A stretch of 64,000 bases of DNA from Enterobacter mori LMG 25706 (GTDB lineage: Bacteria; Pseudomonadota; Gammaproteobacteria; Enterobacterales; Enterobacteriaceae): assembly GCF_000211415.1 (NCBI RefSeq), contig NZ_GL890780.1:470664-534663 (forward strand), read 5' to 3'. A model generated the notes under the pieces. That model did no database searches. It had not been told where the DNA came from and saw only the letters and a list, made by a program, of their open reading frames with translations. The first letter of the stretch is position 1. Each line of letters begins with the position of its first letter. Positions 9,553 through 18,781 of this stretch are shown in pieces. The translations under genes were made by a program, and so were the position numbers.

Positions 9553-9579
9553 CATCGTCGGAGTCCCCCTCCGACGATG
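9553..9579 (+). promoter_or_regulatory. Perfect hairpin between yqhD and dkgA
   Basis: An 11-bp perfect stem (CATCGTCGGAG/CTCCGACGATG) encloses a TCCCC loop. It ends 19 bp before the dkgA ATG and 7 bp before the GAAGGAGG Shine-Dalgarno. There is no T tract, so it is not a terminator. Processing, mRNA stability or translation control is more likely. Confidence 0.75.
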
Positions 9580-9598
9580 CGCACCTGAAGGAGGAAAA

Positions 9599-10426
9599 AT
9601 GGCAAACCAAACCGTAATCAAGCTGCAGGACGGCAACGTGATGCCCCAGTTGGGGCTAGGTGTATGGAAAGCCGGTAACGACGAGGTCGTCTCCGCCATT
9701 CATAAAGCCCTGGAAGTCGGCTATCGGTCGATTGATACCGCCGCCGCGTACAAAAACGAGGACGGCGTGGGGACCGCACTGGCCAGCGCTGGCGTCCCCC
9801 GCGATGAGTTATTCATCACGACTAAACTGTGGAACGACGATCAAAAACGCCCTCGCGAAGCCCTGCAGGAGAGCCTGGAAAAGCTCCAGCTCGATTTCGT
9901 CGATCTCTGGCTGATGCACTGGCCGGTTCCGGCTATCGATCACTATGTTGATGCCTGGAAAGGGATGATTGACCTGCAAAAAGAGGGGCTGGTGAAAAGC
10001 ATCGGCGTCTGTAACTTCCAGGTGCATCACCTGCAGCGTCTGATTGATGAAACCGGCGTTGCGCCTGTCATCAACCAGATTGAGCTGCACCCGCTGCTGC
10101 AACAGCGCCAGCTTCATGCCTGGAACGCCACGCATAAGATCCAGACCGAATCCTGGAGCCCGCTGGCGCAGGGCGGCGAAGGGGTATTCGATCAGAAAAT
10201 TATCCGTGAGCTGGCGGATAAATACGGCAAAAGCCCGGCGCAAATCGTCATTCGCTGGCATCTGGATAATGGACTGGTGGTGATCCCGAAATCGGTCACG
10301 CCGTCGCGCATCGCCGAGAACTTCGACGTCTGGGATTTCCGGCTGGATAAAGATGAGCTGGGTGAGATTGCGAAGCTGGATAAAGGTAAACGTTTAGGCC
10401 CGGATCCGGATCAGTTTGGCGGTTAA
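9599..10426 (+). CDS. dkgA: DkgA, 2,5-diketo-D-gluconate / methylglyoxal reductase
   Basis: This aldo-keto reductase uses NADPH to reduce 2,5-diketogluconate, methylglyoxal and beta-keto esters. The ATG at 9599 gives 275 aa, the E. coli length, and has an ideal GGAGG six bases upstream. The open frame extends to 9500 but the extra residues are not part of the family. The AKR signatures are present: DTAAAYKNEDGVG with the catalytic Tyr, a Lys in TTKLWND, His in LMHWP, and the C-terminal IPKSVTPSRIAENFDVWDF. It lies downstream of yqhD and is probably co-regulated by YqhC. Confidence 0.95.
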   Translation: MANQTVIKLQDGNVMPQLGLGVWKAGNDEVVSAIHKALEVGYRSIDTAAAYKNEDGVGTALASAGVPRDELFITTKLWNDDQKRPREALQESLEKLQLDFVDLWLMHWPVPAIDHYVDAWKGMIDLQKEGLVKSIGVCNFQVHHLQRLIDETGVAPVINQIELHPLLQQRQLHAWNATHKIQTESWSPLAQGGEGVFDQKIIRELADKYGKSPAQIVIRWHLDNGLVVIPKSVTPSRIAENFDVWDFRLDKDELGEIAKLDKGKRLGPDPDQFGG

Positions 10427-10438
10427 GTGCGTAAAAAA

Positions 10439-10511
10439 GCCGGGTGGCGGCTTCGCCTTACCCGGCCTACGCGCTGACCTGTAGGCCCGGTAAGCGACAG
10501 CGCCACCGGGC
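10439..10511. repeat. Inverted pair of REP-like palindromes (BIME-like) between dkgA and ygiQ
   Basis: Two REP-like units, 10439-10470 and 10481-10511, are in opposite orientation with a 10-bp spacer. They sit between convergent genes, 12 bp after each stop. Each can form its own hairpin, and together they can form a long one. The same paired layout recurs at 21.2 and 42.5 kb. Confidence 0.85.
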
Positions 10512-10523
10512 ATTGTTACAGGT

Positions 10524-12698
10524 TTAACCCGTCTTACGTTTTACGTTCTTCTTCGTTCCCGCCCCACCGTTCGAACGCTGATGCACAATCGGCGTGTGCT
10601 TGGTCAGCGCCGGACGCGTATTGCGGTTCTGGCGACGCGCTTCGCGCATCTCATCCAGCGTCGGGGCCGGTACCAGGCAGTCGCGTCGCGAGCCGATCAG
10701 GTGTTTTTTACCCATATCTTCCAGCGCCTGACGGATCAGCGGCCAGTTTTTCGGATCGTGGTAACGCAGCAGCGCTTTATGCAGACGACGCTGTTTATCC
10801 CCTTTCGGCACCACCACCTCTTCACTCTTGTAGCCAATCTTACTCAGCGGGTTCTTGCCGGTGTAATACATGGTCGTCGAGTTGGCGAGCGGTGACGGAT
10901 AGAAGTTCTGCACCTGATCCAGACGGAAGCGACGCTGCTTCAGCCACAGCGCCAGGTTGACCATGTCCTCATCGCGCGTGCCCGGGTGGGCGGAGATGAA
11001 GTACGGGATCAGATACTGCTCTTTACCCGCCTGCTTCGAATAGGTGTCGAACAGCTCTTTAAAGCGATCGTAGCTGCCCATGCCCGGCTTCATCATTTTC
11101 GACAGCGGGCCTTCTTCAGTGTGCTCCGGGGCAATTTTCAGATAGCCGCCGACGTGGTGCGTCGCCAGCTCTTTGATGTAGCGAGGATCTTCCACCGCGA
11201 TGTCGTAACGTACCCCGGAAGCGATCAGGATCTTCTTGATGCCCTTCAGGTCACGCGCGCGGCGATAGAGGTTGATCGTCGGCTCGTGGTTGGTATCCAT
11301 ATGCTCACAAATGCTCGGATAGACGCAGGAGAGGCGACGACAGGTTTGTTCCGCGCGCGGCGACTTACAGCGCAGCATGTACATGTTCGCGGTTGGGCCA
11401 CCGAGATCGGAGATCACGCCGGTAAAGCCCGGCACCGAGTCGCGAATCGCTTCGATCTCATTGATGATCGAATCTTCAGAGCGGCTCTGGATAATACGGC
11501 CTTCGTGTTCGGTAATGGAGCAGAAGGAACAGCCGCCGAAGCAGCCGCGCATGATGTTGATCGAGAAGCGGATCATCTCATACGCCGGGATACGGGCATT
11601 GCCGTACGCCGGGTGCGGCACGCGCTTGTACGGCAGCGCAAAGACGCTGTCCATCTCTTCGGTGGAAAGCGGGATCGCCGGTGGGTTGATCCAGATAAAG
11701 CGCTCACCGTGCTTCTGCATCAACGCGCGGGCGCAGCCCGGGTTGGTTTCATGGTGCAGAATACGGGACGCGTGCGCGTAGAGCACCTTGTCGGCTTTCA
11801 CCTTCTCGTAGGACGGCAGCAGCACGTAGGTCTTTTCCCACGGTTTCGGGCGCGGCGGCTGCACAACAATAGCCTTCCCTTCCGCTTTTTTCGGCTCAAC
11901 CGGTTTGTTATCGGCACACGGCAGATCTTCGCCGTACGGGTGCGGGATCGGGTCGATTTTGCCCGGCATATCAATGATACGGGAATCCACCCCGCTCCAG
12001 CCCGGCAGCGCCTCTTTCACCATGAGCGCGGTATTGCGCACGTCGCGGATGCTGCTCACCGGTTCACCCTGCGACAGACGGTGCGCCACTTCCACCAGCG
12101 GACGCTCGCCGTTACCGTAAATCAGCATGTCGGCTTTGGAATCCACCAGCACCGAGCGGCGAACGGTATCTGACCAGTAGTCGTAGTGCGCGGTGCGGCG
12201 CAGGCTCGCCTCGATTCCGCCCAGGATCACCGGGACGTCTTTCCAGGCTTCTTTGCAGCGCTGGGTATAGACCAGGGTAGCGCGGTCCGGACGTTTGCCC
12301 GCCACGTTATCCGGCGTGTAGGCATCGTCATGGCGCAGCTTACGGTCGGCGGTGTAGCGGTTGATCATCGAGTCCATGTTGCCTGCGGTCACGCCGAAGA
12401 ACAGGTTCGGTTTACCCAGACGCATAAAGTCGTCTTTGCTGTTCCAGTCAGGCTGGGAGATGATCCCCACGCGGAAGCCCTGCGCTTCGAGCATACGGCC
12501 ACAAATCGCCATACCAAAGCTCGGGTGGTCAACGTAGGCATCGCCCGTGACCAGAATGATGTCGCAGCTATCCCAGCCCAGTTGGTCCATCTCTTCCCGG
12601 GACATCGGCAGGAACGGCGCCGGTCCAAAGCAGGCCGCCCAGTACTGGGGCCAGGAGAAGAGGTCACGATCCGGCTGGATCAGGGAAATTGCGCTCAT
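10524..12698 (-). CDS. ygiQ: YgiQ, radical SAM protein (UPF0313)
   Basis: The 724-aa protein has an N-terminal UPF0313 domain and a radical SAM core with the iron-sulfur motif CFGGCSFC (CxxxCxxC) near residue 390. The C-terminal basic tail is Lys/Arg-rich. The family function is unknown. The reading frame is intact. GGAAGC lies just before the ATG. In E. coli ygiQ lies next to ftsP, as here, with yqhGH between it and dkgA; those two are absent here. Confidence 0.95.
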   Translation of the reverse strand: MSAISLIQPDRDLFSWPQYWAACFGPAPFLPMSREEMDQLGWDSCDIILVTGDAYVDHPSFGMAICGRMLEAQGFRVGIISQPDWNSKDDFMRLGKPNLFFGVTAGNMDSMINRYTADRKLRHDDAYTPDNVAGKRPDRATLVYTQRCKEAWKDVPVILGGIEASLRRTAHYDYWSDTVRRSVLVDSKADMLIYGNGERPLVEVAHRLSQGEPVSSIRDVRNTALMVKEALPGWSGVDSRIIDMPGKIDPIPHPYGEDLPCADNKPVEPKKAEGKAIVVQPPRPKPWEKTYVLLPSYEKVKADKVLYAHASRILHHETNPGCARALMQKHGERFIWINPPAIPLSTEEMDSVFALPYKRVPHPAYGNARIPAYEMIRFSINIMRGCFGGCSFCSITEHEGRIIQSRSEDSIINEIEAIRDSVPGFTGVISDLGGPTANMYMLRCKSPRAEQTCRRLSCVYPSICEHMDTNHEPTINLYRRARDLKGIKKILIASGVRYDIAVEDPRYIKELATHHVGGYLKIAPEHTEEGPLSKMMKPGMGSYDRFKELFDTYSKQAGKEQYLIPYFISAHPGTRDEDMVNLALWLKQRRFRLDQVQNFYPSPLANSTTMYYTGKNPLSKIGYKSEEVVVPKGDKQRRLHKALLRYHDPKNWPLIRQALEDMGKKHLIGSRRDCLVPAPTLDEMREARRQNRNTRPALTKHTPIVHQRSNGGAGTKKNVKRKTG

Positions 12699-12784
12699 AA
12701 TGCTTCCGAAGAAAAAATAGACAAAAGGGCGGGGATTATACGCTGGAACAATGTGGGAAATGAAGGGGTATTATGCGGGCTGTT

Positions 12785-12819
12785 GCCCTCACCCCAACCC
12801 TCTCCCACCGGGAGAGGGA
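12785..12819. repeat. Dispersed GGGAGAGGG hairpin repeat, copy 2
   Basis: The arms CCCTCTCCC (12798-12806) and GGGAGAGGG (12810-12818) flank a 3-nt loop, preceded by GCCCTCACCCCAA. It lies 10 bp beyond the 3' end of ftsP. A short A run follows on the plus strand. Confidence 0.85.
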
Positions 12820-12829
12820 GAAAAACAAT

Positions 12830-14242
12830 TTACGGTGCCGGATTGATCAGCATCTGCCCCACTGATCCCCTGTCCATCATCTCCAGCGTCTGGCTATGGA
12901 ACAGGAACGGGAAGTGCGGCCATGAAGGCTGACCATAGTAGACGAGCAGTTCAACCTGACCATCCACCCAGACGGTGTCTTTCCAGCCGCGATCTTCCGG
13001 GAACGGCATGGCGCCATTGACGTTGCGGATCAGGAATGACACCCCTTCAATATGGAACGACTGCGGCATATCCGAACGAACCGTCCAGCGCTCCCAGGTC
13101 CCCTGCTGCGCGGTAATGTCGATACGGTTCACATCCCACAGCGCGCCGTTGATGCCCGGATCGTCGCCCAGGCTGATATCTCGGCTGCGCACCGGCGAAC
13201 CGCTCATGATCTCCTGCGGCAGCAGGCGCATTGGCAGGCTATCGGTCACCAGCGGCAGCAGACCGGTTGGGCGCAGGGTTAATACCAGCGTAGAGACCAG
13301 AATGCTCGACGGCTCAAAGAACCCGCGAATGCGGTCAACAATGCTCGCCGCTTCACCACAGGTGACGGAGACTTCATCCCCGTTAGTCATATCCACCAGG
13401 ATTTCACGACGTTCACCCGGCGAGAGCGCCAGCTGTTTAACGGAAACCGGTGCGGGTAAAAAACCCTGATCGCCTGAAATCACGTGCAGCGCGCGGCCGT
13501 CGCTCATCTGCAGCTGGTAGCGGCGCGAGTTGGAGGCGTTCAGCAGACGCAGGCGCACCCAGCCACGCGAGACTTCAACATAGGGGCTTTGCGCGCCGTT
13601 AACCAACAGCGTATCGCCAACAAAACCACCGCTGCCCGGCTCGCTGTATTCCGGCGTACCGAAATTATCGAGGCGTTTATCCTGAATAATGACCGGGAAA
13701 TCATCCACGCCGTAGTGATTCGGGATCGGCAGCGATTTACTCACCTCATCCTCAATCAGCCACATACCGGCCAGGCCGTTGTAGACCTGCTGGGCGGTGC
13801 GGTTCGGCGTATTGGCGTGGTACCACAGCGTGGTCGCGCTCTGGCGGATAGGGAGGACGGGCGCCCAGTCGGCGTTTGGCGACATCATGCGCGCCGCGCC
13901 GCCGATCAGCGGCCCCGGCACCTGCAGCCCGCTGACGGTCATCGCGACATTTTCAGTCGTCCGGTTACTGTAAATCAGCTTAACGTCATCGCCGTTCCAC
14001 ACGCGAATGGTTGGGCCAAGGTAGCGCCCATTGATTCCCCAAATCTGCGCGCGCGTTCCCTGAGTAAAGGACCAGTGGCTACGCTGTAGCGTGAGGAAAA
14101 GCGGCTGCCCGCGACGGGATTCAATCAACGGCGGAATAGGCAGCGGCTGTTGCTGCCCGGCGGCGCTGGCTGTCCGCGGTATCGCACCTGCACAAAGGGC
14201 GATCCCCGAAGCCTGAATAAACTGACGCCGACTGAATGACAT
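12830..14242 (-). CDS. ftsP: FtsP (SufI), Tat-exported cell-division protein
   Basis: FtsP is a periplasmic multicopper-oxidase-like protein that stabilises the divisome under stress; it lacks the catalytic copper sites. The start at 14242 (470 aa) matches E. coli and places the twin-arginine motif SRRQFIQ at residues 3-9, followed by a hydrophobic stretch and a cleavage region around ASAAG. The longer open frame (from 14269) would add nine unrelated residues. It lies downstream of plsC in the same direction. Confidence 0.96.
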   Translation of the reverse strand: MSFSRRQFIQASGIALCAGAIPRTASAAGQQQPLPIPPLIESRRGQPLFLTLQRSHWSFTQGTRAQIWGINGRYLGPTIRVWNGDDVKLIYSNRTTENVAMTVSGLQVPGPLIGGAARMMSPNADWAPVLPIRQSATTLWYHANTPNRTAQQVYNGLAGMWLIEDEVSKSLPIPNHYGVDDFPVIIQDKRLDNFGTPEYSEPGSGGFVGDTLLVNGAQSPYVEVSRGWVRLRLLNASNSRRYQLQMSDGRALHVISGDQGFLPAPVSVKQLALSPGERREILVDMTNGDEVSVTCGEAASIVDRIRGFFEPSSILVSTLVLTLRPTGLLPLVTDSLPMRLLPQEIMSGSPVRSRDISLGDDPGINGALWDVNRIDITAQQGTWERWTVRSDMPQSFHIEGVSFLIRNVNGAMPFPEDRGWKDTVWVDGQVELLVYYGQPSWPHFPFLFHSQTLEMMDRGSVGQMLINPAP

Positions 14243-14301
14243 ATAAGCTCCATCTGAAACGACTAACAACGCGGGAATTCGTTTTCCCTTATAACGCCGG
14301 A

Positions 14302-15039
14302 TTAAATCTTACCGGCGGCTTCTCTCTCTGCGACTTCTTTGTCGAGCAACGCAATATGCTGAGCCATCAGCTCACGGCAATGAGCTGCCAGTTCGCGCAC
14401 CTGATCTTTGCCATATTTACTGGTATCCACCGGCGGCAGCATTTCGACAATGACCAACCCGTTATTCAGGCGGTTAAGATTAATCTTATTAGAAGTATTG
14501 GAAACACACACAGGAATAATTGGAACCCCTGCCGCAATTGCGGCATGAAACGCACCGGTTTTAAACGGCAGCAGGCCACGACCGCGGCTACGCGTCCCTT
14601 CCGGGAACATCCAGATTGAGATTTTGCGTTTCTTAAAGTGATTCACCACTTCCGCAATAGTGCCATGCGCTTTGGCTCGATTATTACGGTCAATCAACAA
14701 GTTACCCGTCAGCCAGTAGAGCTGACCGAAAAACGGGATCCACAACAGACTCTTTTTCCCCACCGTCACGGTTGGCGGCAGTACGATGTTTGCGGCGGTC
14801 ACCATATCGTAGTTGTTCTGATGGTTAGCGATATAGATGGCGTTGCCGAACTGCTCCGCGCCTTCCGGCAGGCGTTTTTCCACCTTCAGACCAAACAGCG
14901 GCGCAAGGCGGCCAAACATATGGCCAAAGGTGGCGACATGCTTAGGATTACGCGGACTGAACAGGCAATAGATGCAGCCGAAAACACAGACCAGAATGCA
15001 GTAGATAACGGTAAGAATGAGACGAACAATGTATAGCAT
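14302..15039 (-). CDS. plsC: PlsC, 1-acyl-sn-glycerol-3-phosphate acyltransferase
   Basis: PlsC makes phosphatidic acid from lysophosphatidic acid at the inner membrane. The ATG at 15039 gives 245 aa, the E. coli length. The acyltransferase motif NHQNNYD (His73, Asp78), the substrate-binding FPEGTRSRG and the VPIIPV block are all present, and residues 1-27 are membrane-anchoring. The ten extra residues of the longer open frame are not conserved. Confidence 0.96.
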   Translation of the reverse strand: MLYIVRLILTVIYCILVCVFGCIYCLFSPRNPKHVATFGHMFGRLAPLFGLKVEKRLPEGAEQFGNAIYIANHQNNYDMVTAANIVLPPTVTVGKKSLLWIPFFGQLYWLTGNLLIDRNNRAKAHGTIAEVVNHFKKRKISIWMFPEGTRSRGRGLLPFKTGAFHAAIAAGVPIIPVCVSNTSNKINLNRLNNGLVIVEMLPPVDTSKYGKDQVRELAAHCRELMAQHIALLDKEVAEREAAGKI

Positions 15040-15171
15040 AGCGACCTCTGCAGCCCTGACAGCTGACAATTATACTTCACCTGTGGCCAGGTAAGGACTT
15101 TATTACGAGCGCGTATTGTTAATCGCAACGCACGAATTAACAACGATTTTACGGGAAATTTTCGTGAAATG

Positions 15172-15192
15172 CCCCCTCCGGAACGGAGGGGG
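15172..15192 (-). terminator. Probable terminator after parC
   Basis: A 9-bp GC-rich stem (CCCCCTCCG/CGGAGGGGG) with a 3-nt loop starts 12 bp beyond the parC stop. The T content after it on the minus strand is weak, so termination is likely but not certain. Confidence 0.65.
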
Positions 15193-15203
15193 GAGGCGTT
15201 ACG

Positions 15204-17462
15204 TTACTCTTCGCTGTCGCCCGCGGTGCTGCGCGCAGGAGAGTCAATCTCCACGCGGTCGATACGCTGCAGGCCACGCATCAGCGAGCCACGACGACCG
15301 CGCTCGCCAACAACCTTCTGCAGCTCTTCCGGACGCAGTTTGATTTTACGCTTGCCGACATGAATCGTCAGCGTGCTCTGCGGCGGCAGAATGAAGAGGT
15401 GCGCCAGGCCATCCTCGCCTTTCGCCGCTTCCACTGACGGGATGTTGATGATCTTGTTGCCTTTACCTTTCGACAGCTCCGGCAGGTCGCTGACCGGGAA
15501 CATCAGCATACGTCCGGCAGAGGTGATCGCCAGCAGCATGTCGCTCTCGTTCTCAATCACCAGCGGCGTCATCACGTGGGCGTTGGCCGGCAGGCTAATC
15601 AGCGCTTTACCGGCGCGGTTACGCGACACGAGATCGTTAAAGGTACAGATAAAGCCGTAGCCCGCATCGGAGGCCATCAGCAGTTTTTGGTCATCCGCTT
15701 CCATCAGCATATGGTCAACCGTCGCGCCCGGCGGCAGCGTCAGCTTGCCGGTCAGCGGTTCACCCTGCCCGCGCGCGGAAGGCAGCGTGATCGGGTCGAT
15801 GGCGTAGCTGCGACCGGTGGAATCGATAAACGCCACTGGCTGGTTGCTCTTGCCTTTCACCGCCGCTTTGAAGCTGTCGCCCGCTTTATAGCTCAGGCCC
15901 GGCGCGTCGATATCGTGGCCTTTGGCGCTACGCACCCAGCCGCTCTGCGACAGCACAATGGTCACCGGCTCGGACGGCTGCATGTCGTGCTCGTTCATCG
16001 CCTTCGCTTCTTCGCGCTCGTGCAGCGGAGAACGACGGTCATCGCCAAAGGCTTCGGCATCCGCCTGCAGCTCTTTCTTCAGCAGGGTATTCATCTTGCG
16101 CTCGGACGCCAGAATCGCCTGCAGCTGATCGCGCTCTTTTTCCAGCTCGTTCTGCTCGCCGCGGATCTTCATCTCTTCCAGTTTAGCGAGATGACGCAGC
16201 TTCAGTTCGAGGATGGCTTCGGCCTGGGTTTCGCTGATGCCAAAGCGCGACATCAGCGCGGGCTTCGGCTCGTCCTCGGTACGGATGATCTCAATCACTT
16301 CGTCGATATTCAGGAACGCCACCAGCAAACCTTCGAGGATATGCAGGCGCTTAAGCACTTTTTCCAGACGGTGGTTCAGACGACGGCGCACCGTATCGCG
16401 GCGGAACGTCAGCCATTCGGTGAGGATCTCCAGCAGGTTTTTCACCGCCGGGCGACCGTCAAGGCCAATCATGTTCAGGTTAATGCGGTAGCTTTTTTCC
16501 AGATCGGTGGTGGCGAACAGGTGGTTCATCACCTGTTCCATGTCCACGCGGTTAGAACGCGGGACGATCACCAGACGGGTCGGGTTTTCGTGATCCGATT
16601 CGTCGCGCAGGTCGTCCACCATCGGCAGCTTTTTATTGCGCATCTGGGAGGCGATCTGCTCCAGCACTTTCGCGCCGGAGACCTGATGCGGCAGCGCGGT
16701 GATCACCACAGCACCGTCTTCTTTATTCCACACCGCGCGCATGCGTACGGAGCCGCGACCGTTCTGGTAGATTTTGCGGATTTCCGCGCGCGAGGTGATG
16801 ATCTCGGCTTCGGTCGGGTAATCCGGCCCCTGCACGATATCCAGCAGCTCGTCCAGCGAGGTTTTCGGCTGTTCAATCAGAGTGATGGCGGCTTTCGCCA
16901 CTTCGCGCAGGTTGTGCGGCGGAATGTCCGTCGCCATACCGACCGCGATACCGGTGGTGCCGTTCAGCAGGATGTTCGGCAGACGCGCAGGCAGCATTTT
17001 CGGCTCCTGCATCGTACCGTCGAAGTTTGGCACCCAGTCAACGGTTCCCTGACCCAGCTCGCCCAGCAGCACTTCGGCGTATTTAGACAGGCGGGATTCG
17101 GTATAACGCATCGCCGCGAAGGATTTCGGATCGTCCGGCGCACCCCAGTTCCCCTGCCCGTCCACCAGCGGGTAGCGGTAAGAGAACGGCTGCGCCATCA
17201 GCACCATCGCTTCATAACAGGCGCTGTCGCCGTGCGGATGGTATTTACCCAGTACGTCACCGACGGTACGGGCGGATTTCTTGAACTTGGCGCTGGCGCT
17301 CAGGCCCAGTTCGGACATCGCATAGACGATGCGGCGCTGAACGGGCTTCAGGCCATCCCCGATAAACGGCAACGCCCTGTCCATGATGACGTACATGGAG
17401 TAGTTCAGGTAGGCGTTTTCCGTGAATTCATGTAGCGCGAGGCGCTCTGCCATATCGCTCAT
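15204..17462 (-). CDS. parC: ParC, DNA topoisomerase IV subunit A
   Basis: ParC (752 aa, identical in length to E. coli) is the DNA-breaking subunit of topoisomerase IV, which decatenates daughter chromosomes with ParE. The catalytic Tyr lies in AAMRYTES (about 120). The quinolone-resistance region reads [12 protein letters not shown], i.e. wild-type Ser80 and Glu84. The C-terminal beta-propeller DNA-wrapping domain is complete. In E. coli several genes separate parC from ygiW; here they are adjacent. Confidence 0.98.
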   Translation of the reverse strand: MSDMAERLALHEFTENAYLNYSMYVIMDRALPFIGDGLKPVQRRIVYAMSELGLSASAKFKKSARTVGDVLGKYHPHGDSACYEAMVLMAQPFSYRYPLVDGQGNWGAPDDPKSFAAMRYTESRLSKYAEVLLGELGQGTVDWVPNFDGTMQEPKMLPARLPNILLNGTTGIAVGMATDIPPHNLREVAKAAITLIEQPKTSLDELLDIVQGPDYPTEAEIITSRAEIRKIYQNGRGSVRMRAVWNKEDGAVVITALPHQVSGAKVLEQIASQMRNKKLPMVDDLRDESDHENPTRLVIVPRSNRVDMEQVMNHLFATTDLEKSYRINLNMIGLDGRPAVKNLLEILTEWLTFRRDTVRRRLNHRLEKVLKRLHILEGLLVAFLNIDEVIEIIRTEDEPKPALMSRFGISETQAEAILELKLRHLAKLEEMKIRGEQNELEKERDQLQAILASERKMNTLLKKELQADAEAFGDDRRSPLHEREEAKAMNEHDMQPSEPVTIVLSQSGWVRSAKGHDIDAPGLSYKAGDSFKAAVKGKSNQPVAFIDSTGRSYAIDPITLPSARGQGEPLTGKLTLPPGATVDHMLMEADDQKLLMASDAGYGFICTFNDLVSRNRAGKALISLPANAHVMTPLVIENESDMLLAITSAGRMLMFPVSDLPELSKGKGNKIINIPSVEAAKGEDGLAHLFILPPQSTLTIHVGKRKIKLRPEELQKVVGERGRRGSLMRGLQRIDRVEIDSPARSTAGDSEE

Positions 17463-17550
17463 TACGTGTGATTCCTCAACTCAGAAACCGAAGGGTTTCA
17501 GGCAATATTGCCGCAGATACTACCTCATCTGACGAATTGAGTCACAAAGA

Positions 17551-17576
17551 AAAAGGGCCGCACAGGCGGCCCTTTT
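17551..17576 (-). terminator. Rho-independent terminator of ygiW
   Basis: An 11-bp stem, AAAAGGGCCGC/GCGGCCCTTTT, with an ACAG loop is followed on the minus strand by a T-rich tract. It starts 5 bp after the ygiW stop. Confidence 0.9.
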
Positions 17577-17580
17577 CGGG

Positions 17581-17982
17581 TTATTTGTTCAGCTTGATGA
17601 CCTGCTTCACGTCGATTTCAAACTCGTTCCAGTCTTTATCGACTTTACCCTGGAGTTCGACCTTATCCTGCGGGCTGACGGTCACGCCGTTCCAGCGCTT
17701 GTGGTCAATCTCAACCACCACCGTGCCGGTTTCATCGCGGAAGGTGTAGCGGTCATCGGACAGGCGCTCGGTGATGTTCCCGCGCAGCTTCACCCAGGCA
17801 TCGTCCTTCAGATCCTTCACTTTTGCCGCCGTCGTCAGGTTGGCGTTGTTATCCACAAAACCGCCCTGCTGGGTTTGCGTCTGGGTCGCGGTTGCGGACG
17901 GGCCGTTAAATCCGCCCTGCGCGGCAAAAACAGGGGCAGTGGTCATCATCATGATGGCAGCAAGTGCAGCGAATTTTTTCAT
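17581..17982 (-). CDS. ygiW: YgiW, periplasmic BOF-family stress protein
   Basis: This small periplasmic OB-fold (BOF, DUF388) protein is linked in E. coli to hydrogen peroxide, cadmium and acid stress (YgiW/VisP). The ATG at 17982 gives 133 aa with a clear Sec signal peptide (MKKFAALAAIMMMTTAPVFA). The OB domain occupies about 50-133. The longer frame from 18018 would spoil the signal peptide. It is divergent from qseBC and shares a 139-bp regulatory region with it. Confidence 0.93.
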   Translation of the reverse strand: MKKFAALAAIMMMTTAPVFAAQGGFNGPSATATQTQTQQGGFVDNNANLTTAAKVKDLKDDAWVKLRGNITERLSDDRYTFRDETGTVVVEIDHKRWNGVTVSPQDKVELQGKVDKDWNEFEIDVKQVIKLNK

Positions 17983-18032
17983 CTTAATCTCTCCCTTTAA
18001 TGTGGTTTCGCAGTCCATTAAACAGGGTAATC

Positions 18033-18049
18033 CTTAACAACTTCTTAAG
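18033..18049 (+). promoter_or_regulatory. PmrA/QseB-type direct-repeat box
   Basis: CTTAAC-N5-CTTAAG between the divergent ygiW and qseB genes matches the direct-repeat layout recognised by PmrA- and QseB-like OmpR-family regulators. QseB autoregulation is known in E. coli. Binding here is inferred. Confidence 0.55.
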
Positions 18050-18121
18050 GGGGAAATTTATTTATTTTTACTGTACAGCATGTTGATTCAGAGGGTTTAC
18101 TGACGGCATCAAGGAGGGAAC

Positions 18122-18781
18122 ATGCGCATTTTACTGGTAGAAGACGACAGGCTCATCGGCGACGGCATCAAAGCGGGCCTGAGCAAAATGGGGTTTAACT
18201 TGGACTGGTTTACCGACGGGAAAACCGGTCAGGCCGCGCTGTATAGCGCGCCCTATGATGCCGTAGTGCTGGATCTGACGCTGCCGGAGATCGACGGGCT
18301 GGCGATCCTGCGCGCCTGGCGCGAAAGCGGGCGCAGCGAGCCGGTACTGATTCTGACGGCGCGGGATGCGCTGAACCAGCGCGTCGAGGGGTTGCGCCTG
18401 GGCGCGGACGATTACCTTTGCAAGCCGTTTGCCCTGATCGAAGTGGCCGCGCGCCTTGAAGCGCTGGTGCGGCGCAGCCACGGTCAGACCCGCAGCGAGC
18501 TGCGTCATGGTAAGGTCACGCTCGACCCGACGAGCCTTGTCGCCACGCTGGAGGGCGAAACGCTGACCCTCAAACCAAAAGAGTTCGCCCTGCTGGAGCT
18601 GCTGATGCGCAATGCGGGCCGCGTGCTCCCCCGCAAAGCAATTGAAGAAAAGCTCTATAACTGGGATGACGATGTCTCCAGTAACGCCGTAGAGGTCCAC
18701 GTCCATCATCTTCGCCGCAAGCTCGGCAGCGCGTTTATCCGCACCGTGCACGGCATCGGCTACACCCTGGGTGACGCATGA
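18122..18781 (+). CDS. qseB: QseB response regulator
   Basis: The 219-aa OmpR/PhoB-type regulator has a receiver domain with phospho-acceptor Asp51 (VVLDLTLPE), acidic pocket Glu7-Asp8-Asp9 and Lys in LCKPFAL. A winged-helix DNA-binding domain follows (about 125-219). With QseC it forms a two-component system described in E. coli as controlling motility and virulence genes, with cross-talk to PmrAB. AAGGAGGG precedes the ATG. Its stop overlaps qseC by 4 bp (ATGA). Confidence 0.95.
   Translation: MRILLVEDDRLIGDGIKAGLSKMGFNLDWFTDGKTGQAALYSAPYDAVVLDLTLPEIDGLAILRAWRESGRSEPVLILTARDALNQRVEGLRLGADDYLCKPFALIEVAARLEALVRRSHGQTRSELRHGKVTLDPTSLVATLEGETLTLKPKEFALLELLMRNAGRVLPRKAIEEKLYNWDDDVSSNAVEVHVHHLRRKLGSAFIRTVHGIGYTLGDA

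Noticed and set aside
8141-9610. 489-aa open frame opposite yqhD
   Set aside because: It mirrors the codon structure of yqhD on the other strand, is His/Arg/Gly/Val-rich as antisense shadows are, and matches no family.
10986-12173. 395-aa open frame opposite ygiQ
   Set aside because: It is antisense to the conserved radical SAM gene, with no ribosome site or recognisable domain.
15576-17435. 619-aa open frame opposite parC
   Set aside because: It is antisense to the conserved parC and has shadow-type composition (rich in His, Arg, Gln and Phe).
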